NCBI GenBank assembly: GCA_938036825.1
Contig: CALHWD010000002.1
Location: forward strand, 1 to 44,241
DNA from: an uncultured Candidatus Saccharibacteria bacterium
GTDB taxonomy: Bacteria; Patescibacteriota; Saccharimonadia; Saccharimonadales; Saccharimonadaceae
Reading direction: 5' to 3'
DNA: 44,241 nt
Position 1 is the first letter of the stretch. Each line of letters begins with the position of its first letter. The position numbers were made by a program, and so were the translations under genes. Positions 31,451-37,956 of this stretch are shown here, one piece after another. A model generated the notes under the pieces. It saw only the letters and a list, made by a program, of their open reading frames with translations. It did no database searches and was not told the DNA's origin.

Positions 31451-32113
31451 ATGAAGAACAACACAATTTTACGCATTGGTGCTGGCGCGGCGTTTGTGGC
31501 GCTGGGTGGAATATTATTAAGTGAGAGCTTTGGCGTGCAATTTCATTACTGGCGGGAGTTTTGGTATGGTTTGTGTGCGCTTGGATTTATCATGGTTGGT
31601 GTGCTCACACTGCGCAATCGCAATTGGCTGTGGGGAGCGCTCTGGGTAGCAGTTGGCCTAACAATTGGCGCGAATGCATTTTTGCATAATAACGTTAATA
31701 TTTGGCGAATGTTTTTGCCACTGGTGCTGATCGCGATTGGCCTGACGATTATTTTTAATTTGTCGCAGCGCCAGCGCCGTATCGCAAAAAAATCGTCGGA
31801 CGATAATATGGTTGCCTCCTTCTCGGGCAACACGCGCAAGATAAAAGGCGAATTTGCAGGTAACTCGCTTTCGGCAGCGTTTGGTCAGGTGGATCTCGAC
31901 CTGCGCCAAGCCAAGATAGAGGACGGTGCAGTGATTGATATTTTTGTTGTGTGTGGTGGCATCAATATTATTTTTCCAGACAATGTCATCGTCAAGACGC
32001 AGGTCAATAGTATCTTTGGCGGGGTAGAGGACAAAACCAATGCCGCCAAGAGTGCAAAAAAGACTGTCTACATTCGCGGCGACTGCGTCCTTGGTGGGCT
32101 CGAAATTAAATAA
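31451..32113 (+). CDS. LiaF-like membrane protein
   Basis: The N-terminal 110 residues contain four hydrophobic segments (GAGAAFVALGGILL, FWYGLCALGFIMVGVL, LWGALWVAVGLTIGA, FLPLVLIAIGLTIIF). The rest is a soluble beta-type domain (GNSLSAAFGQVDLDLRQAKI, VCGGINIIFPDNVIV, SIFGGVED, CVLGGLEIK). This layout is that of LiaF/YvqF proteins, which modulate cell-envelope stress two-component systems. No LiaRS kinase or regulator is present in the window. It is a single gene with a strong terminator. The interlocked inverted repeats upstream suggest regulated expression. Confidence 0.85.
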   Translation: MKNNTILRIGAGAAFVALGGILLSESFGVQFHYWREFWYGLCALGFIMVGVLTLRNRNWLWGALWVAVGLTIGANAFLHNNVNIWRMFLPLVLIAIGLTIIFNLSQRQRRIAKKSSDDNMVASFSGNTRKIKGEFAGNSLSAAFGQVDLDLRQAKIEDGAVIDIFVVCGGINIIFPDNVIVKTQVNSIFGGVEDKTNAAKSAKKTVYIRGDCVLGGLEIK

Positions 32114-32136
32114 TAGAAAAAACATAGTTCGCTATA

Positions 32137-32175
32137 ACACGCTTCTTGATAACAACGAGAAGCGTGTTTGTTTTT
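32137..32175 (+). terminator. Intrinsic terminator
   Basis: Stem acacgcttct/agaagcgtgt with loop tgataacaacg, then tttgttttt. Confidence 0.88.
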
Positions 32176-32780
32176 GTGTGAGATAGTGCAGGCAGCGGAA
32201 TGTGGGTTGAAGCTGATACGATAGTAGGCTACTCGATCTTCAACTTCGCACTTGGCTGAGGAGCTTTACTAACGCTACTGGCAACGAGCCATATGTTTGT
32301 TGTATACAATTGATAAAATTTTTTGTTGCTTGATTGCTCATTGTCAAACATTGATTGTGGTATTGCAATGTGAGAGTGGTTTAGTAACATACCATACGTC
32401 AGCGTTTTTTGATTTTTGTGTACACTAATCGGCGAGAATTGCGATAGCTTTGTGGTACTTGCATATAATGGATTAATACGCTTCGCTAGTAATAATAAAT
32501 GTGCGCGATAGCAATGCACACAAAAATGTACTACTTACAAAAATAGTGTGCAGAGTCTTATGGTTTGCTAATTCACTTGCCCTTCTTGCATAAATAAGTA
32601 AGATAAGCATAATGCAAAAAGCATTCAAACTTTATACAAGCATGTCTTGCAAGACTATCTTAGCTACGGCACATACGTAAAGCATAAAAATGTGATGGTA
32701 AGATTTTTGCGCAAGGTATACTTTGAAGTGGGTGAGCCAGAGCGCCACGAATGCCAGTATACTGTGCCAAGCATTCTTGC
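32176..32780. other. Gene-free intergenic stretch
   Basis: About 600 nt, A+T-rich. One minus-strand frame (32229-32519) lacks a ribosome-binding site and coding character. A perfect 12-bp palindrome, gtcttgcaagac (32644-32655), is the only structure I notice. Confidence 0.5.
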
Positions 32781-32786
32781 TATACT
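32781..32786 (+). promoter_or_regulatory. Leaderless tag promoter (-10)
   Basis: Extended -10 TGC-TATACT, then 6 nt (aaaatt) and the ATG at 32793. No ribosome-binding site is present. Confidence 0.75.
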
Positions 32787-32792
32787 AAAATT

Positions 32793-33374
32793 ATGAACCG
32801 CTGCCCCTGGGCTGAATCTGGCGATAACGAGCGCGCCTACCATGACACTGAGTGGGGTGTGCCGCTATACGATGATCAGAAATTATTTGAACTGCTCTGC
32901 CTGGAGGGTGCACAGGCTGGTCTGAGTTGGAGTACGATTCTGGCTAAGCGAGTGGGTTACCAGCAGGCTTTTCATCAGTTTGCAATTGCTCGCGTCGCAG
33001 CTATGACGGATGCAGAGCTGGAGGCGCTTACTCACGACACGCGCATTGTTCGTAATCGGCGCAAAATTTATGCGGTGCGCACCAATGCCCAGGCGGCATT
33101 GCAGGCCACTGGCCAGCATGGTAGTCTGCAGGCGTATCTATGGAGTCTAGCGGGTGGTGAGCCAGTGCAACATCACTGGCAGAGTGCACGTGATGTGCCT
33201 GCCGATACGGTTACGTCCCGGGTAATGAGCGCGCAGCTCAAGCGGGATGGCTTCGCCTTCGTCGGTCCAACGATTTGTTATGCCTTTATGCAGGCCGCAG
33301 GGATGGTGAATGACCACGTGGTGGGGTGTTTTCGACACAGGGAGTGTGCGGCGCTGGGTGCTCATATAGAGTAA
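32793..33374 (+). CDS. tag: DNA-3-methyladenine glycosylase I
   Basis: It excises 3-methyladenine from alkylated DNA. The N-terminus MNRCPW with Cys4 and His17 (AYHDTEWG), and the C-terminal HVVGC with its His and Cys, provide the four zinc ligands of Tag. The core WSTILAKRVGYQQAF and the FVGPTICYAFMQA helix are typical. It has 193 residues. The start at 32793 gives the exact conserved Cys4/His17 numbering; a longer frame from 32751 would begin upstream of the promoter's -10 box. The transcript appears leaderless. Confidence 0.95.
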   Translation: MNRCPWAESGDNERAYHDTEWGVPLYDDQKLFELLCLEGAQAGLSWSTILAKRVGYQQAFHQFAIARVAAMTDAELEALTHDTRIVRNRRKIYAVRTNAQAALQATGQHGSLQAYLWSLAGGEPVQHHWQSARDVPADTVTSRVMSAQLKRDGFAFVGPTICYAFMQAAGMVNDHVVGCFRHRECAALGAHIE

Positions 33375-33453
33375 TGAAAGTGATGCGCCTCGGTGTGCTG
33401 TGTTATTGCAAAGCTCGGTAGCACCAGCATGTAATAATGCGGCCGCTGGGTGC

Positions 33454-33489
33454 TTTTCAATCGGGCGGGCCTTGGGTATAATAGACCCA
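33454..33489 (+). promoter_or_regulatory. Promoter of the T-box operon
   Basis: TTTTCA (33454-33459), 17-nt spacer, TATAAT (33477-33482), start near 33489. The -10 box lies inside a small inverted repeat tgggt/accca (33473-33489). Confidence 0.6.
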
Positions 33490-33790
33490 GAGGCATTTTT
33501 GCGTAGCTTGTGGTGCGCAAAATGAGTGGCTATCACCCACGAAGCCTGCGGGAAGAAATTGGTTTGTTATTTTCATAAAGAGTTGTGAATCTAAGTAGCC
33601 AAGAATAGACCCCGCCGCGAATGCTGCGACAAGGCAATAATTAAGTGCTGAAAGAGTATGGCTATTTCTGTCGTTTTGTCGGGAAATGCTAGAATCACTT
33701 CTTTTGGAATCGAGATGGTACCGTCCGCGCGAATACCCAGCGGATTCTCGAAGCTAAGAGAGGTGATTTTTAATTATATAAGGAGTAGCC
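33489..33790 (+). ncRNA. T-box-like leader (tRNA-sensing riboswitch)
   Basis: The 300-nt leader ends in a textbook antiterminator/antisequestrator. A1 stem CGAGA (33711-33715) pairs with UCUCG (33746-33750). The 7-nt bulge is exactly UGGUACC (33716-33722). A2 stem GUCCGC (33723-33728) pairs with GCGGAU (33740-33745), and the loop is 11 nt. In T-boxes the UGGN of this bulge pairs with the free CCA end of uncharged tRNA. A stem III-like hairpin (about 33660-33692) precedes it. Two mutually exclusive partners for the 3' arm are visible: tctc/gaga (33746-33761), and an enclosing stem aatcac/gtgatt (33693-33768) followed by T5. Stem I and the specifier codon are not resolved by eye; hairpins at 33495-33515 and 33527-33539 are candidates. 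Confidence 0.65.
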
Positions 33791-33925
33791 ATGCCATTGC
33801 CAGCCCACAAGTCAGCCTTGCAGCATGCCATTCGCCATGAATGCGCGGCGCTGTGGCCACTGCTCGAGGCGGTTCTCTACTCTGTATACCAAAAGCGAAA
33901 AGAAGTGGAGTACAACCATGCGTGA
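33791..33925 (+). CDS. Small ORF, 44 residues, first gene after the T-box
   Basis: ATG at 33791 follows a strong aaggag site at normal distance. The product is MPLPAHKSALQHAIRHECAA continuing to EYNHA, with one Cys and a hydrophobic middle (ALWPLLEAVLYSVY). Its stop overlaps the GNAT start (ATGCGTGA), so translating it would couple ribosomes into the operon. It could be a genuine small protein or a leader ORF. I recognise no family. Confidence 0.55.
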   Translation: MPLPAHKSALQHAIRHECAALWPLLEAVLYSVYQKRKEVEYNHA

Positions 33926-34490
33926 ACATTGGCGACAGCCGCGTACCTACGAGAAAGCACCCGCCTGCATTGCAGCGGCCCTGCCAGGCAGCGAGCAGTT
34001 TGCGTTACTCAAGCAAGATATGGGCATTTCTGATCGCTATGAAGCAACGCTTACAGAGCTGGCTATGCAGGGCAAGGCGGTGGTGTTTGCTGCGGTGGCG
34101 GACGGCCGTTATGTGGGGCGGGTGACACTGCGGCACGACTGGACTGAGCGGCCAGAGATTGATGAGCCATCAGTGAGGATTGAAGATGAATACCCTGACC
34201 TGCCGCAGATTAACGCACTTGAGGTGGCAGAGCAGTATCGTGGCCGTGGTATTGCCACGCAGTTACTCGCTGCAGCGGAGGATGAGGCGTGCCAGCAGGG
34301 GTTTGACCGAGTTGGCCTGGCGGTAGATATTACCAACAAGAGGGCGATGGGTATCTACGAGAAGCGCGGCTATATGTATCGATTGGTGGCAGACAAGCCA
34401 ACCTTCACCAGCGTGTACCACCGGACAGATGGCACTAATGAAGCTGGCGAGTATTACTTAATGACAAAGCAAGTACGAGGTGAGGAGTGA
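33918..34490 (+). CDS. GNAT-family acetyltransferase
   Basis: The acetyl-CoA binding motif A is clear (VAEQYRGRGIATQLLAAAEDEA, with Q-x-x-G-x-G). It is preceded by strands VVFAAVADGRYVGRVTLRH and followed by GLAVDITNKRAMGIYEKRGY. The substrate is not predictable. The start at 33918 has ggag 7 nt upstream and couples to the 44-residue ORF. A longer in-frame version from 33825 would add a CGHC-containing segment but has no ribosome-binding site. It is 190 residues long, and its stop overlaps the next start by one base. Confidence 0.9.
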   Translation: MREHWRQPRTYEKAPACIAAALPGSEQFALLKQDMGISDRYEATLTELAMQGKAVVFAAVADGRYVGRVTLRHDWTERPEIDEPSVRIEDEYPDLPQINALEVAEQYRGRGIATQLLAAAEDEACQQGFDRVGLAVDITNKRAMGIYEKRGYMYRLVADKPTFTSVYHRTDGTNEAGEYYLMTKQVRGEE

Positions 34491-35119
34491 TGCATCCTGG
34501 GCGAATCCTTATCTACGGTGACTCGAACGTCTGGGGCGACAAGGGCTTTGGCGAGAATGGTGCTCTATTGGGGCGCTATGCTGCCAAACAGCAATGGTCA
34601 AATATCCTCCAGCAATTACTCGGCGATGAGTATGACATCATCCAAGCGGGGCTGTGTGGACGGACAGCAGGGGAGTATGCAGAGCAACCGCCATATCTTG
34701 GTGGCAAGATTGGTTACGAAATAGCACTGCGAGAGGCTAGTCCGGTGAGCGGGGTGATCATCGCGCTTGGTGTGAATGATGCACAAAATGAAAGTGCTTC
34801 TGGCGAGCAAATTGTAGCTGATTTACAGTGGTATAGCGCCTATACCCAGGCCTATGCAGCTGATAGCGAGAATGGCATGGCTAGTAGTGGCAGCGTGTGG
34901 TATATTGCGCCTGTTATTGCGCCAGTTCAGCGCTATGCGCCGCTTGCCAGCAAGCTACATTACATCAACGAAAAGCTCCGCGCTACTCATACAACTATTA
35001 GCAATCCACTTGATGATCATAACGACTATGCGCCTGATGGCATCCATTTCTCACAGCACGGGCATCAGCGAATGGCGCAGGTAATGTATAAGGCTATAAA
35101 GGAGAGTGTAGCGAAATGA
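34490..35119 (+). CDS. SGNH/GDSL hydrolase
   Basis: The four SGNH blocks are all present: GDSNVWG (Ser nucleophile), the Gly of AGLCGRT, the Asn of LGVNDAQ, and DGIHFS (Asp/His). Such enzymes hydrolyse esters, including acyl or acetyl groups on carbohydrates and lipids; the substrate is unknown. It has 209 residues without a signal peptide, so it is cytoplasmic. It overlaps both neighbours (TGATG at the front, ATGA at the back). A GTG at 34487 is also possible. Confidence 0.93.
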   Translation: MHPGRILIYGDSNVWGDKGFGENGALLGRYAAKQQWSNILQQLLGDEYDIIQAGLCGRTAGEYAEQPPYLGGKIGYEIALREASPVSGVIIALGVNDAQNESASGEQIVADLQWYSAYTQAYAADSENGMASSGSVWYIAPVIAPVQRYAPLASKLHYINEKLRATHTTISNPLDDHNDYAPDGIHFSQHGHQRMAQVMYKAIKESVAK

Positions 35120-35586
35120 ATCGACAGTATGCAGCAGAACAATCACCGCAGGTACGTGTTGGCGTAGGTGTCTTTATCTTGCGCGATGGGAAGTTCTTGA
35201 TGCAGCAACGACAGGGGTCGCATGGTGCTGATACATGGAGTGTCCCTGGTGGTCATATCGAATATGGCGAAACGCCTGAGGAGGCAGCGATCCGTGAAGT
35301 ACGCGAAGAGACAGGCTGCGAGATTACTAACGTGTGCTTTGCTGCTGTCACGAATGATATCTTTGCTGATGACCACAAGCACTATGTGACGTGGTGGCTG
35401 ACGAGCGATTGGCGGTGTGGCGAACCTTCTATTACCGAACCAGACAAATGTAAAGAACAGCGCTGGGTAGACTTTGACACGCTGCCGCAACCGTTGTTTT
35501 TACCCTGGCAGCAACTGCAGCGCAGCGAATTTATGACGCAGATTCGACATGCAGCATCACAAAGTAAGCAAGGAGGAAATGTATGA
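35116..35586 (+). CDS. Nudix hydrolase
   Basis: The Nudix box is intact: GGHIEYGETPEEAAIREVRE followed by ETGCE. It fits G-x5-E-x7-REUxEExGU. The N-terminal VGVGVFILRDGKFLMQQR is typical of MutT-like nucleotide hydrolases. The probable role is cleavage of a nucleoside diphosphate-linked substrate (damaged nucleotide or cofactor). It has 156 residues. It starts in an ATGA overlap with the SGNH gene and ends in another with the phosphatase gene. Confidence 0.93.
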   Translation: MNRQYAAEQSPQVRVGVGVFILRDGKFLMQQRQGSHGADTWSVPGGHIEYGETPEEAAIREVREETGCEITNVCFAAVTNDIFADDHKHYVTWWLTSDWRCGEPSITEPDKCKEQRWVDFDTLPQPLFLPWQQLQRSEFMTQIRHAASQSKQGGNV

Positions 35587-36131
35587 CAAAAATAACCTAT
35601 TTCGTCCACGGTACGACGACGGATAATGAAACTGGCAAGGCGACTGGATGGTTGCCTGGTGAGCTGTCAGCAGTGGGGGTTCAGCAAGCGCAGGCGCTGC
35701 CAGAGCAAGCGGCCGATACCAGCTTTACTGTGGTATTTTGCTCGGATCTTGGCCGAGCGATCGATTCGGCACGGCTTGCTTTTGGTGCGACGCACCAGAT
35801 TGTTATTGATAAACGGCTGCGCGAGGTAAATTATGGTGATAATAATGGCAAGGATGGGGCCTTTAAGGCTAGTCTGCTTCCCTTTGTTGATACACCATTT
35901 CCACACGGCGAGAGCTACCGCGATGTAGAGGCGCGCATGCGTGACTTTGTGGCGATGCTGCAGCGCGACTATGCTGGCAAGCACATTGCTATCGTGGCGC
36001 ACGAAGCACCGCAGCTTGCGCTAGACGTCATTCTTGGTGGCAAGACCTGGCCAGAGGCAATAGCAACCAACTGGCGCGAAGTTGGCTCATGGCAGCCTGG
36101 GTGGGTGTATGATGCAGAGGCAGTAGCATAA
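35583..36131 (+). CDS. Histidine phosphatase-superfamily protein, RHG motif altered
   Basis: The fold is that of phosphoglycerate mutase-like phosphatases: YFVHGTTTDNETG at the start, WLPGELSAVGVQQAQAL, FCSDLGRAIDSARLAF, and IAIVAHEAP near the end. The signature normally reads R-H-G; here it is V-H-G, so the first phosphate-binding Arg is missing while the nucleophilic His is kept. The second His (AHE) and an internal Arg/Glu pair remain. It may be a weaker or re-purposed phosphatase. It lies in the operon with ATGA overlap at the front. Confidence 0.87.
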   Translation: MTKITYFVHGTTTDNETGKATGWLPGELSAVGVQQAQALPEQAADTSFTVVFCSDLGRAIDSARLAFGATHQIVIDKRLREVNYGDNNGKDGAFKASLLPFVDTPFPHGESYRDVEARMRDFVAMLQRDYAGKHIAIVAHEAPQLALDVILGGKTWPEAIATNWREVGSWQPGWVYDAEAVA

Positions 36132-36154
36132 GTACATTACTCATGGAGAAAGAT

Positions 36155-36943
36155 ATGACTGATCAACAGCAAGAATGGCTTGATTTTGCAAAAAGTGTAG
36201 CGCACGAAGCGGGCGACATTATGCAAAAATATTTTGGTAAAAAACCGGATGCTCACTTTAAAGCCGACAATACGATCGTGACCGTTGCCGATGAGGAAAT
36301 CAACCAGCTTGTGATCCAGCGAGTAGCCGAGCGATATCCAGACCATGATATTGACGGTGAAGAAGCGAGCGACCGCCGTGGCTCGGACTATGTGTGGGCA
36401 TGTGACCCGATCGATGGCACGGCACCTTTTGCGATGGAGCTACCAGTATCGGTCTTCTCGTTGGCATTAGTGGTTGATGGTCAGCCGGAAGTTGGAGTGA
36501 TTTATGCGCCGTTTAGTGACCATTTGTATTGGGCGGTCTGTGGCCAGGGTGCGTTTATGAATGGTAAACAGATTTACGTGAATAAGAAGACTTTTGGTGG
36601 AATGACTGGGATGAACGTGGATTGGTGGCCGAATGCCCAGTGGGATGTTATGCGGGTGATTCACAAGTTAGCGTATGAGAAGGGTGCATACGTCACAGCA
36701 CCAGGAAGTACGACGCACGCGGCAGCCCTAGTAGCGCGTGGTGAATTTGTCGCATCGGTCTTTGCTGGCACGAAGGGCAAGAATGTTGATGTTGCAGCGG
36801 CAAAAGTTATCGTTGAGGAAGCTGGCGGCAAGGTGACTGACCTTTTCGGCCGGGAGCAGCGGTATGATCAGGATATTTGCGGAGCGGTACTAAGCAATGG
36901 AATTGTTCATGAGGAGATAGTGGAGGCGATGAGGAAACTATGA
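36155..36943 (+). CDS. Inositol monophosphatase-family phosphatase
   Basis: The lithium-sensitive phosphatase signature is clear: DIDGEEASD (Glu-Glu), CDPIDGTAPF (metal-binding D-P-I-D-G-T) and the C-terminal GKNVDVAAAKVIVEEAGG. Substrates in the family include inositol phosphate, histidinol phosphate and PAP, and cannot be told apart here. It has 262 residues. The ATG at 36155 is preceded by ggag at 6 nt, while the in-frame ATG at 36143 has no site. It overlaps the YunG-like gene by 4 nt. Confidence 0.9.
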   Translation: MTDQQQEWLDFAKSVAHEAGDIMQKYFGKKPDAHFKADNTIVTVADEEINQLVIQRVAERYPDHDIDGEEASDRRGSDYVWACDPIDGTAPFAMELPVSVFSLALVVDGQPEVGVIYAPFSDHLYWAVCGQGAFMNGKQIYVNKKTFGGMTGMNVDWWPNAQWDVMRVIHKLAYEKGAYVTAPGSTTHAAALVARGEFVASVFAGTKGKNVDVAAAKVIVEEAGGKVTDLFGREQRYDQDICGAVLSNGIVHEEIVEAMRKL

Positions 36944-37344
36944 GTAATGATATGAAGCAGCAACGCGCGAGCTCTGTCGTAAAAATCTGTAACGCTCTCT
37001 CAACCAACTGGTCGGGTGAGACATCCTACTGTGATGATTGGTCGCCGAGTAACCCAAGCAGCGGGCAGTGTGCTGTCTCGGCTCTAGTGCTACAGGATTA
37101 CTGTGGTGGTAAGATTTGCCGCTGCGTGGTGGCGGGCACGCCGCATTATTTCAACCGCATTGATGATCAGGTAGTGGATAGCACGGCCGCGCAGTTTGGC
37201 ACGGTGGCAATTAATTACGATACCTCTACCGTTCGCAACCGCCAACGGATTCTTCGTCACGCCGACACCTGTCGGCGGTACGAGTTACTGAAGGGGCGAG
37301 TCAAAGAAGCGATGTGGGTACGAAACAGAGAGGAGATAAGATGA
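36940..37344 (+). CDS. YunG-like protein
   Basis: The 134 residues fit the YunG pattern: NWSGETSYCDDWSPSNPSSG, GQCAVSALVLQDYCGG, the His of HYFNRI and VVDSTAAQFG. The order Cys (GQC), His (PHYFN), Asp (VVD) looks like a papain-like Cys-His-Asp site. This would suggest a small transglutaminase or peptidase-like activity, but that is inference. It overlaps both flanking genes in ATGA. Confidence 0.78.
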   Translation: MSNDMKQQRASSVVKICNALSTNWSGETSYCDDWSPSNPSSGQCAVSALVLQDYCGGKICRCVVAGTPHYFNRIDDQVVDSTAAQFGTVAINYDTSTVRNRQRILRHADTCRRYELLKGRVKEAMWVRNREEIR

Positions 37345-37847
37345 TAAAAGATGTGCAGTGTCAAGATAGCTATGTAACACACGCTTTTATTGATGCTCAA
37401 AACATTTATAAGGGTGTTCAGAGTGATGGCTGGTCACTTGATTGGCGTAAATTCCGTGTTTACTTGCGTGATAAATATCACGTTGAAAAGGCATTCATTT
37501 TTATTGGATATATGTCTCAGTACCAAAGCTTGTATTCACTTTTACAAGAGTGTGGCTATGTTTTGATATTCAAGCCGGTTATTATGCGAGCGACGGGTGA
37601 AGTGAAGGGCAATGTCGATGCAGAGCTTATTGTTGAATGCTGGCGGCGCGAAGGGGAGTATGACAAAGCAGTGATCGTGACGGGCGATGGTGATTTTGCG
37701 CCGCTTGTAAGAATTTTACAGGAAAAAGGCACGTTTGAGCATGTTATTGCACCGAATAGGAAATATGCATCAAGTCTGCTGCGGAAGGTGTCTGGCAGTA
37801 ATATAACCTTTATGAAGGAGATACGTGGAAAGGTGAGGCGTCGATGA
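37341..37847 (+). CDS. NYN domain (PIN-like) ribonuclease
   Basis: The NYN (LabA/DUF88) fold is clear from THAFIDAQNIY (first Asp), VKGNVDAELIVECWRR (second Asp) and VIVTGDGDFAPLVRILQEKG (Asp cluster). These acidic residues bind metal in PIN-like nucleases. It has 168 residues. The start at 37341 has aggaga 7 nt upstream; the longer frame from 37314 runs through the end of the previous gene. It is the last gene of the T-box operon, followed by the ileS promoter and hairpin. Confidence 0.9.
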   Translation: MIKDVQCQDSYVTHAFIDAQNIYKGVQSDGWSLDWRKFRVYLRDKYHVEKAFIFIGYMSQYQSLYSLLQECGYVLIFKPVIMRATGEVKGNVDAELIVECWRREGEYDKAVIVTGDGDFAPLVRILQEKGTFEHVIAPNRKYASSLLRKVSGSNITFMKEIRGKVRRR

Positions 37848-37851
37848 ATAA

Positions 37852-37857
37852 TATACT
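37852..37857 (+). promoter_or_regulatory. ileS promoter (-10)
   Basis: TATACT just after the NYN stop; start expected near 37864, so the ileS mRNA would begin inside or at the edge of the hairpin described next. No clear -35. Confidence 0.45.
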
Positions 37858-37859
37858 AT

Positions 37860-37901
37860 GAAAAGACCCCGCAGGGACAGAACCGCAGCGAGGGATTTTC
37901 A
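37860..37901 (+). terminator. Terminator or attenuator hairpin before ileS
   Basis: aaaa-ga-ccccgc pairs with gcgaggg-a-tttt (one bulged A) around agggacagaaccgcag. It can end the T-box operon. Because the ileS -10 box lies immediately upstream, it may also form at the 5' end of the ileS mRNA. Confidence 0.6.
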
Positions 37902-37956
37902 CTATTGAATACCTACATTGTACGACACAATTGATAATAAATCAAGGAGGAAACCA

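Noticed and set aside
32229..32519. Minus-strand ORF of 96 codons before tag
   Set aside because: No ribosome-binding site, no coding-like codon pattern, no recognisable motif.
33658..33840. Plus-strand ORF of 60 codons in the T-box leader
   Set aside because: It lies across the antiterminator element and ribosome-binding site; better explained as structured leader.
37866..37895. Possible second T-box before ileS (gggacagaaccgc resembles the T-box sequence)
   Set aside because: The bulge would be CAGAACC, lacking the UGG needed to pair with the tRNA CCA end, and there is no room for Stem I after the -10 box.
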